Positions 55,998 through 64,000 of a DNA stretch of 64,000 bases are shown here, one piece after another. This DNA is from an uncultured Clostridia bacterium (GTDB taxonomy: Bacteria; Bacillota; Clostridia; UBA1381): assembly GCA_934476075.1 (NCBI GenBank), contig CAKSNH010000003.1:62001-126000 (forward strand), in the 5' to 3' direction. The first letter of the stretch is position 1. The number at the start of each line of letters is the position of its first letter. The position numbers were made by a program, and so were the translations under genes. The notes below the pieces were generated by a model. That model saw nothing but the letters and a program-made list of their open reading frames with translations, did no database searches and was not told the origin of the DNA.

Positions 55998-57617
55998 ATG
56001 AAAAAATCTAAGAAAAATAAATCATCAAAAAAATCTTTTCAGGATAACATTCCCGAAAAAACTAAATATATCAGCGTACTGCTGCCGATTATAATATTCG
56101 CTGTCGGAATACTTGTCAGACTGTTGTTTGTCGGACAATTCCCATGCGGATTTAATCAGGACGAGGCGTCTGCCGGATATGACGCATTCGCTATACTAAA
56201 CTACGGCATCGACCGCAACGGTATCCCAAACCCCATACACCTTATCGCATGGGGCAGCGGACAAAACATAGCCTATTCATGGCTTTGTATGCCGTTTATC
56301 GCCATTTTCGGATTGTCGGTATTTTCGGTGCGGCTGCCTATGGCGATTGTCGGGAGCATATCGGTGGTAATTTTCTATCTGTTTTTGAAAAACGTGTACA
56401 ACAATGATAAAAAGTACATATATATAGGAACATTCCTGTTTGCAATATTCCCGTGGCACATTATGAAAAGCCGATGGGGACTTGAAAGCAATCTGTTCCC
56501 CGACCTGATTTTATGGGCAAGCTATTTTATCAGTGTGTTCTGCAAAAACAACAAGTCACGCTACCTATACATTGCTTTTGCGATACTCGGATTTTCGGCA
56601 TACTCATACGGTATAGCTTATTGTTTTCTACCGTTTTTCACGCTCGGACTTTTGGTATATATGTACGTCACCAAAAAAATCACAATTCCCAAAGCGATAA
56701 TTTCACTTGTGATTTTAACAGTCATCGCACTGCCGATTATCGTATTTGTGATTATAAACACATTTGATTTGCCCGAAATAAACCTAGGTATATTCACAAT
56801 CCCACGGCTTTACCAAAATCGTCACACCGAAATGGCATCGGTATTTTCCGATAATTTCATAAAAACAAGTTTGTCCAACTTCATAAACTCGCTGAAAATA
56901 CTTTTGACGCAGGAGGACGGACTTTCATGGAACTCCATGCGTTTTTACGGAATTACATACGTCATAGCCCTGCCGCTGACCCTCTGGGGGATAATACTGT
57001 CCTTTTCAAAACCGCACCGCACCAACTGCGATTTATTGGAATATATAATGAATTTCTGGTTTATTGCGTCGGTGATACTGCTGTTCGTGGTCACACCGAA
57101 TATCAACCGCATTAATATCATTATGATACCGATGATGTTTTATACCATAGTCGGTACGGCGGAGCTTGCGAATATGGCTAAACATCTGAATATATTCGTA
57201 TATGCGATATTTGCCGTCCTGTTCGTCATGTTTACGGCGACATACTTCACGTCATACCAAAAGGACATAAAACCGTCCTTCTTTTATGGCTTGGGAGATG
57301 CAATATCCGAGGCGGACACAAGCGGTGCAGAGCTTGTATATGTTACCGACAGCGTAAATTCGCCGTACATATTCTCGCTGTTTTACACCAAAACCGACCC
57401 TAATTATTACATCGAAACCGTCGGCTACAATTCACGCTACACCGCCTTTGAGAACATTGCCTCATACGGAAAATACATTTTCCGCATTCCCGACGAAATC
57501 GACCCCGATGAAGATGCGGTGTATATAACGACCTATTCCGAAACAAGCAGATTTGACAGAGATATATTCGATATTTCCCGAAACGGAATCTTTTTCACTG
57601 TATCAAAAAAGCAGTAA
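55998..57617 (+). CDS. GT-C fold membrane glycosyltransferase (ArnT/PMT/GT39-like)
   Basis: A 539-aa polytopic protein with ~10-12 membrane segments. The first periplasmic loop has NQDEASAGYDA (the acidic catalytic motif of lipid-phosphate-sugar transferases), FPWHIMKSRWGLESN and GFSAYSYGIAYCF. Start at 55998 after GGAGG. A lipid-linked sugar donor is expected; acceptor (protein, lipid or wall polymer) unknown. First host gene after attR. Confidence 0.82.
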   Translation: MKKSKKNKSSKKSFQDNIPEKTKYISVLLPIIIFAVGILVRLLFVGQFPCGFNQDEASAGYDAFAILNYGIDRNGIPNPIHLIAWGSGQNIAYSWLCMPFIAIFGLSVFSVRLPMAIVGSISVVIFYLFLKNVYNNDKKYIYIGTFLFAIFPWHIMKSRWGLESNLFPDLILWASYFISVFCKNNKSRYLYIAFAILGFSAYSYGIAYCFLPFFTLGLLVYMYVTKKITIPKAIISLVILTVIALPIIVFVIINTFDLPEINLGIFTIPRLYQNRHTEMASVFSDNFIKTSLSNFINSLKILLTQEDGLSWNSMRFYGITYVIALPLTLWGIILSFSKPHRTNCDLLEYIMNFWFIASVILLFVVTPNINRINIIMIPMMFYTIVGTAELANMAKHLNIFVYAIFAVLFVMFTATYFTSYQKDIKPSFFYGLGDAISEADTSGAELVYVTDSVNSPYIFSLFYTKTDPNYYIETVGYNSRYTAFENIASYGKYIFRIPDEIDPDEDAVYITTYSETSRFDRDIFDISRNGIFFTVSKKQ

Positions 57618-57762
57618 AATACACGCCCCGATACCGATATTTTGCAAGTTGACATATAATTTAAAATAAATGCTTGATTTATAAGCATAAATGTATTAAA
57701 ATATATGTATATACACATAGCTTTATTGTATAAATGTAATAAAGTAAAAAGGAGTTTTTACA

Positions 57763-59112
57763 ATGAGTAATATTAATTTTGACTATTCAAAAGCACTTGG
57801 CTTTATCGGTCAGCATGAAATAGATAATATGGCTGAATATGTTAAATCGGCACACGATATGATTCACAACAAAACAGGTGCCGGTAATGACTTCTTGGGC
57901 TGGGTTGACCTGCCTAACGATTATGACAAGGAAGAATTTGCAAGAATTAAAAAAGCAGCCGAAAAAATCCGCTCAAATTCCGATGTGCTTATCGTAATCG
58001 GTATCGGAGGTTCATACCTTGGTGCAAGAGCGGCTATCGAAATGCTGAGCCACTCTTTCTACAACTCACTTGACAAAGACAAGAGAAAGACTCCTGCTAT
58101 TTTCTTTGCCGGAAATAACATCAGTTCTACATACATGAGCGACTTGCTTGACACTATCGAGGGGAAGGATATTTCCGTAAATGTAATCTCAAAATCCGGT
58201 ACTACAACAGAACCTGCGATTGCGTTCAGAATTTTCAAAGAAATCCTTGAAAAGAAGTACGGCAAGGACGGTGCAAAAGAAAGAATTTTTGCTACAACAG
58301 ACAAGGCAAGAGGTGCACTTAAATCTCTTGCGGACAAAGAAGGCTATGAAACATTTGTAATCAGTGACGATGTGGGCGGCAGATATTCTGTACTTACAGC
58401 GGTTGGTTTGCTTCCTATCGCAGTTGCCGGTATCGACATTGACGATATGATGAAAGGTGCGGCTGACGCCTGCAAGCTATACGCTAACCCTAATCTTGCG
58501 GAAAACCAATGCTATCAGTATGCCGTTGTAAGAAATCTGCTTAACAGAAAAGGCAAAAACATTGAAATGATGGTTAATTTTGAACCGGCACTTCACTATT
58601 TCGGCGAATGGTGGAAACAGCTTTACGGCGAAAGCGAAGGTAAGGACAACAAGGGTATTTTCCCTGCTGCCGCTGATTTTTCAAGCGACCTTCACTCAAT
58701 GGGACAATATATCCAGCAAGGTCTTAGAATATTGTTTGAAACAGCCGTTTTGGTTGAAGAGCCGAGAGCCGACATCGAAATCAAAGCCAATGATGAAAAT
58801 GTGGACGGCTTGAACTTCCTAGCCGGAAAAACTATCGACTACGTTAATTCAAAGGCAGCGCAAGGTACTGCACTTGCTCACACAGACGGCGGTGTGCCTA
58901 ACCTTGTCGTTAAAGTTAAAAAACTTGACGCTTACACATTCGGCGAAATGGTATACTTCTTTGAAAAAGCCTGCGGTATCAGCGGATACTTGCTTGGCGT
59001 AAATCCGTTCGACCAACCGGGCGTTGAGGCATACAAGAAAAATATGTTTGCACTTTTGGGCAAACCGGGCTATGAAAACGAAAAAGCCGCTTTGGAAGAA
59101 AGACTTAAATAA
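57763..59112 (+). CDS. pgi: Glucose-6-phosphate isomerase
   Basis: Interconverts glucose 6-phosphate and fructose 6-phosphate. It is 449 aa, the short bacterial form. VIGIGGSYLGARAA, ISKSGTTTEPAIAFR, DVGGRYSVLTAVGLLP (signature) and GKDNKGIFPA are all present. AAAGGAG before the ATG. Confidence 0.97.
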   Translation: MSNINFDYSKALGFIGQHEIDNMAEYVKSAHDMIHNKTGAGNDFLGWVDLPNDYDKEEFARIKKAAEKIRSNSDVLIVIGIGGSYLGARAAIEMLSHSFYNSLDKDKRKTPAIFFAGNNISSTYMSDLLDTIEGKDISVNVISKSGTTTEPAIAFRIFKEILEKKYGKDGAKERIFATTDKARGALKSLADKEGYETFVISDDVGGRYSVLTAVGLLPIAVAGIDIDDMMKGAADACKLYANPNLAENQCYQYAVVRNLLNRKGKNIEMMVNFEPALHYFGEWWKQLYGESEGKDNKGIFPAAADFSSDLHSMGQYIQQGLRILFETAVLVEEPRADIEIKANDENVDGLNFLAGKTIDYVNSKAAQGTALAHTDGGVPNLVVKVKKLDAYTFGEMVYFFEKACGISGYLLGVNPFDQPGVEAYKKNMFALLGKPGYENEKAALEERLK

Positions 59113-59130
59113 TTCCGAGCGTTTAATTAT

Positions 59131-59160
59131 GAAATATGCGTCATTGCGGTTTCGCAATTT
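59131..59160 (-). repeat. Truncated copy of the ~97-bp repeat
   Basis: On the minus strand AAATTGCGAAACCGCAATGACG equals the first hairpin region of the family; the rest is absent. Lies between pgi and the P-loop gene. Confidence 0.5.
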
Positions 59161-59200
59161 GCTTATTATAAAAAATATATTTTAAAGGAGGAAGATTAAC

Positions 59201-59611
59201 ATGGTTGAACTTCTTATTGGAAAAAAGGGAACAGGTAAAACAAAAACTTTGCTTGAAAAAGTAAATAATTCTGCTGCTGTTGCAAACGGCAATGTGGTAT
59301 TTTTAAGCCCGAATGCGGGTAAGAATATGTATGATATTAAATCATGCGTAAGAGTTGTTGATACAACAGAATTCGATATTACATCATATGCTGAATTTTT
59401 AGGCTTCCTAAGCGGTATCATCAGCGGTAACTTCGATATTACAAATATCTTTGTTGACAGCATTTTCAAAATTGTTGACAACACATTGGAAGGTATGGAA
59501 GAATTCCTTGAAAGACTTGACAAAATGAGCAGCAAATTCAATATTTCTTTCGTTATCACAGTAAGCATTGACGAGGCTGATGCTCCTGAATACATTAAGA
59601 AATACATCTAA
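59201..59611 (+). CDS. Small P-loop protein of unknown function
   Basis: A 136-aa protein with Walker A GKKGTGKTKTLLEK at the very N-terminus and a possible Walker B FVDSIFKIVD; ends ADAPEYIKKYI. AAAGGAGG before the ATG. ATP binding is likely, the role unknown; similar short proteins occur near metabolic genes in Clostridia. Confidence 0.7.
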   Translation: MVELLIGKKGTGKTKTLLEKVNNSAAVANGNVVFLSPNAGKNMYDIKSCVRVVDTTEFDITSYAEFLGFLSGIISGNFDITNIFVDSIFKIVDNTLEGMEEFLERLDKMSSKFNISFVITVSIDEADAPEYIKKYI

Positions 59612-59670
59612 TGTTTAAAAACTAAAAACTACGCTTATAAACGGCTTGAATATTTTGGAGGTTAATATAA

Positions 59671-61173
59671 ATGCAGTATCAAAGTACGAGAAATAAGAAC
59701 ATTGCTGTTGACTCTGCCGAGGCAATAAAAACAGGTTTGTCGGCAGAAGGCGGTTTGTTCGTGCCTATGTCAATCCCTGAGGTTGATATGGAGGATATCG
59801 AGCTTTTGGCAGACAAAAGCTATAATGAACGTGCATATTTTGTATTGAGCAAGTATTTGACTGACTTTACAGAGGACGAACTTCGTTCGTGTATATCAAA
59901 CGCATATACAAAAGAAAAATTTGAAACAGAAAATGTCGCACCTGTATACAAATTAAACGACAATACATACTTCCTTGAATTGTGGCACGGACCTACTTGT
60001 GCATTCAAGGATATGGCATTGCAAATCCTTCCTCATCTTTTGACTACTTCTATGAAAAAGACAAACGAGGACAAGGAAATTGTTATTTTGGTTGCCACAT
60101 CGGGCGATACGGGCAAAGCGGCTCTTGAAGGCTTTAAAGATGTAAACGGTACACGAATTATAGTGTTCTATCCTAACAACGGTGTCAGCGAAATTCAAAA
60201 ATTGCAGATGGCTACGCAAGAGGGCAACAATGTCAGCGTAGCGGCAGTTTCGGGTAACTTTGATGATGCACAAAACGGTGTTAAAAAGATATTTACGGAT
60301 AATGAGTACAAGGATATGCTTGCAAACAATCATTTCAAGCTTTCTTCGGCTAACTCAATCAACTGGGGCAGACTTGTTCCGCAAATCGTTTATTACTTCT
60401 CTGCATATGCAGACCTTGTAAAAAGCGGTGAGATTACGGTCGGCGATAAGATAAATGTTGTAGTTCCGACAGGTAACTTCGGCAACATTCTTGCGGCATA
60501 CTATGCAAAAAAGATGGGTTTGCCTATCGCAAAACTTATCTGTGCATCTAACGACAACAACGTTTTGACCGATTTTATCAGAACAGGCGAATATGACAAG
60601 AACAGAGATTTCCACGCTACAATATCTCCGTCAATGGATATTTTGATTTCAAGCAACTTGGAGAGATTTCTATTCGACCTTACAGACAGAGATGATACTG
60701 TAATTAATGATTGGATGGGTCAGCTTGCGGCTAACGGAAAGTACAAAGTATCAACTTATGTAAAGGCTAAAATAGACAATCTGTTCTGGGCAGATTTCTG
60801 CACAGAGGCACAAACAAGAGAAACAATCAAAAAGTGCAATGACGAATACGGATATGTGATGGATACTCACACAGCCGTTGCAAAGGCAGTTTACGATAAG
60901 TACGTTGCCGCAACGGGCGATAAGACAAAGACCGTTATTGCGTCTACCGCAAGTCCGTTCAAGTTTAATCAGAGCGTTTTGATTGCATTGGACGGTCATC
61001 AGGCAGTTGCCGGTAAGGACGAATTCACTTTGCTTGAAGAACTTTCTAAAAAGAGCAATATGAAAATCCCTGCATCATTGGCAGCACTTAAAGATAAATC
61101 GGTTATATTCGACATGGTATTTGAAAAAGACCAAATGAAACAAGCTGTAAGCGATTTCTTAAAAGTTGAATAA
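59671..61173 (+). CDS. thrC: Threonine synthase
   Basis: PLP enzyme converting O-phosphohomoserine to threonine, 500 aa (long form). PLP lysine in HGPTCAFKDMALQ, VATSGDTGKAALEG, GVSEIQKLQMATQEG and PTGNFGNILAAYYAKKMG. AGGTTAAT spacing with GGAGG upstream. Stands alone here, without hom or thrB. Confidence 0.96.
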   Translation: MQYQSTRNKNIAVDSAEAIKTGLSAEGGLFVPMSIPEVDMEDIELLADKSYNERAYFVLSKYLTDFTEDELRSCISNAYTKEKFETENVAPVYKLNDNTYFLELWHGPTCAFKDMALQILPHLLTTSMKKTNEDKEIVILVATSGDTGKAALEGFKDVNGTRIIVFYPNNGVSEIQKLQMATQEGNNVSVAAVSGNFDDAQNGVKKIFTDNEYKDMLANNHFKLSSANSINWGRLVPQIVYYFSAYADLVKSGEITVGDKINVVVPTGNFGNILAAYYAKKMGLPIAKLICASNDNNVLTDFIRTGEYDKNRDFHATISPSMDILISSNLERFLFDLTDRDDTVINDWMGQLAANGKYKVSTYVKAKIDNLFWADFCTEAQTRETIKKCNDEYGYVMDTHTAVAKAVYDKYVAATGDKTKTVIASTASPFKFNQSVLIALDGHQAVAGKDEFTLLEELSKKSNMKIPASLAALKDKSVIFDMVFEKDQMKQAVSDFLKVE

Positions 61174-61184
61174 ATGATTATAAT

Positions 61185-61218
61185 AAGGGTGTTTAGGTTT
61201 CTAAGCACCCTTTTGTTT
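61185..61218 (+). terminator. Terminator of thrC
   Basis: AAGGGTGTTTAG / CTAAGCACCCTT stem with short loop, then TTTTGTTTT. Directly followed by repeat copy C. Confidence 0.85.
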
Positions 61219-61317
61219 TAATTTGTAGGAAATTGGGTAAAACGCAATGACGAAAAATCAAAAACGCTGCCTTATTCCCATGCCCGCAGGCAGAACTTCT
61301 ATTCATAAACTTTTTTA
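61219..61317 (+). repeat. Copy C of the ~97-bp palindromic repeat
   Basis: TAATTTGTAGGAAATTGGG to ATAAACTTTTTTA. Somewhat more diverged (GCCTTATTCCCATGCCCGCA) and its hairpins are weaker. Same orientation as copies A and B. Confidence 0.8.
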
Positions 61318-61458
61318 TTCGGTTTGTGAGCAGCGACTTTTTTTTCTTTTTATTTGTGCTGTACCCGAAAAAGTGCTTTGTAAAAACAGTTAATTTTAAA
61401 TACTAAACAGTAATATTGTTGTGTGAACAAATCAGTAGAAATTAGAATGGTGATAAAA

Positions 61459-61821
61459 ATGGATTATACAGAATTAATAAATGCCGGAACGGATATTGAT
61501 GCTCTTATTAAAAGACTGGGAGACGGCGAAAAAATGATAGGCAAATTGTTCGCTATATTTTTAAAGGACAAATCATTTTCAGACTTAACGGCGGCAATCG
61601 CAGACGATGACCACGATAAGGCAGTTGCCGCATCGCATACGCTGAAAGGTATGTGCGGAAATATGTCTTTGACCGAGTTATTTAAGTTATTCAAGGAACA
61701 AGTGAATTTGATGCGTGCCGATAAATGGGACGAGGCTTATCAGATGATGGGTAATATAACAGAGAAATATGAAAATGCGAAACAGAAAATACAACTTTGG
61801 CTTGATAACGAATGTAATTGA
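61459..61821 (+). CDS. Stand-alone HPt (histidine phosphotransfer) domain protein
   Basis: A 120-aa helical protein. SHTLKGMCGNMSL contains the phosphorylatable His with the typical HxLKG motif; flanking helices (DKAVAASHTLK, LFKLFKEQVNLM) complete the four-helix bundle. Start placed at 61459; ribosome site is weak. No kinase or receiver gene adjacent, so its partner is elsewhere. Confidence 0.85.
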   Translation: MDYTELINAGTDIDALIKRLGDGEKMIGKLFAIFLKDKSFSDLTAAIADDDHDKAVAASHTLKGMCGNMSLTELFKLFKEQVNLMRADKWDEAYQMMGNITEKYENAKQKIQLWLDNECN

Positions 61822-62230
61822 TTTTATAGTATGGGGAGCAATAAGGGCGGTTTGATAAGTTCGCCGTAAATATTTTGCGGCGTGGGTACAAGTGACAAAA
61901 TTCCGCCCGCCCCAAATATAACAAGCATTTTAATCTTAACAGTATAGATATATTGCAATTCACTTCTAAAATATGGTTTCACGCTCGTTTTATATTAGTT
62001 ATATGCAGAAAATTCACAGAACATTCGGAAAAATTCACACTCTAATCAGCAAATAATTAAAATATTTACAAAATAACTATAATGTTTAACAATTATTTAA
62101 CATTTTCATCTTGAAAAATTCACAAAAAAAGGTTATAATAAAAATACTGTAATAACTTCGTAATAAATTGAATATAAATAATATAATAAACTATGTTCAA
62201 AAAGCAGTTAAATACAGAAAGGAAGTAAGT
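61822..62230 (+). promoter_or_regulatory. Intergenic region: nested hairpin and promoter of the peptidase gene
   Basis: Nested stems GGGCGG/CCGCCC (61849/61903 area) around CGCCG/CGGCG follow the HPt gene without a T-run. Further on is a promoter TTGAAA (62111-62116), 17 bp, TATAAT (62134-62139), then a ~90-base AT-rich leader to the peptidase ATG. No ORF. Confidence 0.55.
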
Positions 62231-63643
62231 ATGAAAACTGAAAAAGGAAAAAAGCGTAACTGCATTGCGGTCGGCGAAAATGTCGGTACTCCGAAAAAGC
62301 AAGAACCGTCAAATAAGTTTTTCGATAAAATGAAAAGCTTTGCCGTAAAACAGTTTAATACTTTAAAAAATGTACATATCAGTGTACCGCATTTTGAGTT
62401 GCCCAAGCGTGAAATTATTCATAAGAAAATTCGTGTGTCGGCAAAGAAAAATTATCGTGATATGCTGAGAAAATTTGAGAAACAGGCGGTTCGCAGTATA
62501 ACGGCGGTGTGCGGCACTATGGCGGCAGTGTTCGTATTTTTTATGGTGTTTGCGATATATTTCACACCATGCTATGTGTTTGATGTCGAGGGTGCGGTAA
62601 TCGGCTATGCCGAGGATAAAACGGCTTATGCGGCGGCTTTGAATGATGTAAACAGTGAGCTTACCGAGAATTTCGGTCTGGGTGCGGCAATAACAAAGGA
62701 CGTACACGCTACGCTGACCATCGCAAAACGCAGTGACATCACCGACGGAAAAGAGTTCCGTGAGAATGTGGCGGCATTGTCGGACTTGATGGTTGACGCC
62801 GATATGCTTGTAGTTGACGGACAGGAGCTTGTGGGCTTTGCGTCAAAAGATGAATTGGACACGGCAGTTGACAACTTCATAAAATCGGTGTCGGAGGAAA
62901 ACAGTACAGTAACTGTGATGAGTGATATATCCTCAGCCGAAAGATATGTGCCGGCAAGCAAGGTAACCACATTGGAAAATGCAAACGATATTTTGGGCGG
63001 TGAGAACGGACTTAAAGTTCAAACCGTAACCAATGTTACATATGACGAGGAAATACCGTATACCACACAGGAAGTGAATGACGATAGCATATTTGAGGGC
63101 GAAACTCAAATCGAAACCGCCGGAGTAAACGGTGTAAGAACGATAAATGCCGTTGTGACGGCGATAAACGGCGTGGAAACGGGCAGAGAGATATTGTCAG
63201 ATATAGTGACGGCTGAACCTGTTACGGAGGTTGTCAAAATTGGTACGCACCATATTCCGACGGGTGTGGGCAGCGGTGAATTTGCGTTCCCGACAAGCGG
63301 AACGATAACATCGCATTTCGGTGCGAGATGGAACAGGCAGCACAAGGGCATGGATATTGCCAACAGTACCGGTACTGATATTCGTGCCGCTGACGAGGGT
63401 GTTGTCAGCTATTCGGGGCAGATGAACGGCTACGGCAATATTATCATTATCGACCACAAAAACGGCTATAAAACGTATTACGGGCATTGCAGCGAGCTGT
63501 ATAAGAATGTCGGCGATATTGTCGAGAAAGGTACTGTAATTGCCGCAATGGGAAGTACGGGCAACAGTACCGGACCGCATCTGCATTTTGAAATCCGTGT
63601 CGATGATGAGGCGGTCGACCCTGAGGGGTATGTAAGTAAGTGA
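62231..63643 (+). CDS. G5-domain M23 cell-wall peptidase, membrane-anchored
   Basis: A 470-aa protein; start 62231 after AAAGGAAG. Cytoplasmic basic head (~1-95), one membrane helix (~residues 97-121, ITAVCGTMAAVFVFFMVFA), extracellular helical part, G5 domain (~265-345), and C-terminal LytM/M23 domain with zinc ligands HKGMD (His/Asp) and HLHFEIR, plus GYGHCS. Expected to cleave peptidoglycan crosslinks, perhaps in growth or sporulation. Confidence 0.9.
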   Translation: MKTEKGKKRNCIAVGENVGTPKKQEPSNKFFDKMKSFAVKQFNTLKNVHISVPHFELPKREIIHKKIRVSAKKNYRDMLRKFEKQAVRSITAVCGTMAAVFVFFMVFAIYFTPCYVFDVEGAVIGYAEDKTAYAAALNDVNSELTENFGLGAAITKDVHATLTIAKRSDITDGKEFRENVAALSDLMVDADMLVVDGQELVGFASKDELDTAVDNFIKSVSEENSTVTVMSDISSAERYVPASKVTTLENANDILGGENGLKVQTVTNVTYDEEIPYTTQEVNDDSIFEGETQIETAGVNGVRTINAVVTAINGVETGREILSDIVTAEPVTEVVKIGTHHIPTGVGSGEFAFPTSGTITSHFGARWNRQHKGMDIANSTGTDIRAADEGVVSYSGQMNGYGNIIIIDHKNGYKTYYGHCSELYKNVGDIVEKGTVIAAMGSTGNSTGPHLHFEIRVDDEAVDPEGYVSK

Positions 63644-63969
63644 TTATAGCCAATATTATAACAGATACTGTACTTTTAAAATGTCGAGAATTGAAAACAT
63701 TGCGGTTTATTTTGTTTTATGTCAAGGTAATTAATATGCAAATAAATAGTGATTGAGTAAAAAACAGGCTTTTAAGTCAGTTTTTAATTGTGGTTATATA
63801 CAAATTGCTCAATATTTATAGACTGTTTTTGTGTAAAATATAAAACTTGAAATTTTTTTCGATTTTTGTAAATATTTTTATTGACGTAGATAGGTTTCAT
63901 ATGTTATAATATGGCTGTAAATAGAATTTGTTATCATATTTATCACAATATTGGAAGGAGAAAATAATT
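63644..63969 (+). promoter_or_regulatory. AT-rich intergenic region with promoter of the abrB-like gene
   Basis: About 320 bp, no ORF. Promoter TTGACG (63881-63886), 18 bp, TATAAT (63905-63910), then GGAAGGAG before the ATG at 63970. The rest is A/T-rich without clear structure. Confidence 0.65.
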
Positions 63970-64000
63970 ATGAAATCTACAGGTATTGTAAGAAAAGTTG
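63970..64000 (+). CDS. AbrB/SpoVT-family transition-state regulator (first 10 codons)
   Basis: MKSTGIVRKV is the standard start of AbrB-type SpoVT-AbrB-fold regulators (usually followed by DELGR). Cut by the window end. Own promoter upstream. Expected dimeric DNA-binding protein of ~80 residues. Confidence 0.75.
   Translation, partial: MKSTGIVRKV

Noticed and set aside
1..64000. tRNA or rRNA genes
   Set aside because: No tRNA-like GTTCGA/cloverleaf segments or rRNA sequences were noticed on either strand.

Overview
The window is low-to-moderate GC DNA from a member of the Clostridia (Bacillota). Evidence: GGAGG ribosome sites with tight operons, a Pdu-type microcompartment locus of clostridial style, an SLH-domain surface protein, a clostridial siphovirus prophage, and the first codons of an AbrB/SpoVT-type regulator at the right edge. 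I cannot name genus or species.

Layout. 1-8.4 kb: the 3' part of a bacterial microcompartment operon (PduO adenosyltransferase, acyl-CoA-forming aldehyde dehydrogenase, a medium-chain zinc alcohol dehydrogenase, four BMC-H genes, PduL, a EutN/PduN pentamer, PduS, PduT), closed by a terminator at 8364-8400. The B12 enzymes suggest a diol dehydratase just upstream. 8.4-17.3 kb: chromosomal genes (sugar O-acetyltransferase, DeoR regulator, FtsW/RodA, Fe-S flavoprotein, YjfB-like protein, AlkD-like protein, SLH protein, cysteine synthase). 17.5-22.5 kb: a TrpXYZ-type ABC transporter with two binding proteins and an LDH/MDH-family gene. Its leader carries eight NAG triplets and a mutually exclusive terminator/antiterminator, the signature of control by the tryptophan-sensing protein TRAP. 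22.5-23.2 kb: two tandem type I toxin-antitoxin-like modules.

23.38-55.73 kb: a complete ~32.3 kb siphovirus prophage. A large serine integrase lies beside attL, and the two junctions rebuild a 40-bp dyad attP and a split host gene. Order: integrase; accessory genes on the minus strand (RelE-like toxin module, K+ channel, YHYH protein); CI/Cro switch; replication with iterons inside the initiator gene; small early genes and a C5 methyltransferase; tyrosine recombinase; HNH; terminase to tail; holin and amidase. At its right end is a triplicated unit on the minus strand. Each unit has a promoter with an 18-bp palindrome between -35 and -10, a 36-38 aa basic/hydrophobic peptide overlapped by an antisense RNA with its own promoter, a second small membrane peptide, and a ribbon-helix-helix protein. 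I know of no description of this arrangement and regard it as the best candidate for a new system.

55.9-64 kb: membrane glycosyltransferase, Pgi, a P-loop protein, ThrC, a lone HPt protein, a G5-M23 peptidase and the AbrB start.

A ~97-bp palindromic repeat occurs in at least four full copies in chromosome and prophage. One copy splits a phage sigma-like (DUF1492-type) gene, and removing exactly 97 bp restores the reading frame, so the element has moved. The prophage also has two identical A-AAA-AAC slippery heptamers, one at the tail chaperone gene and one at the end of the capsid gene.
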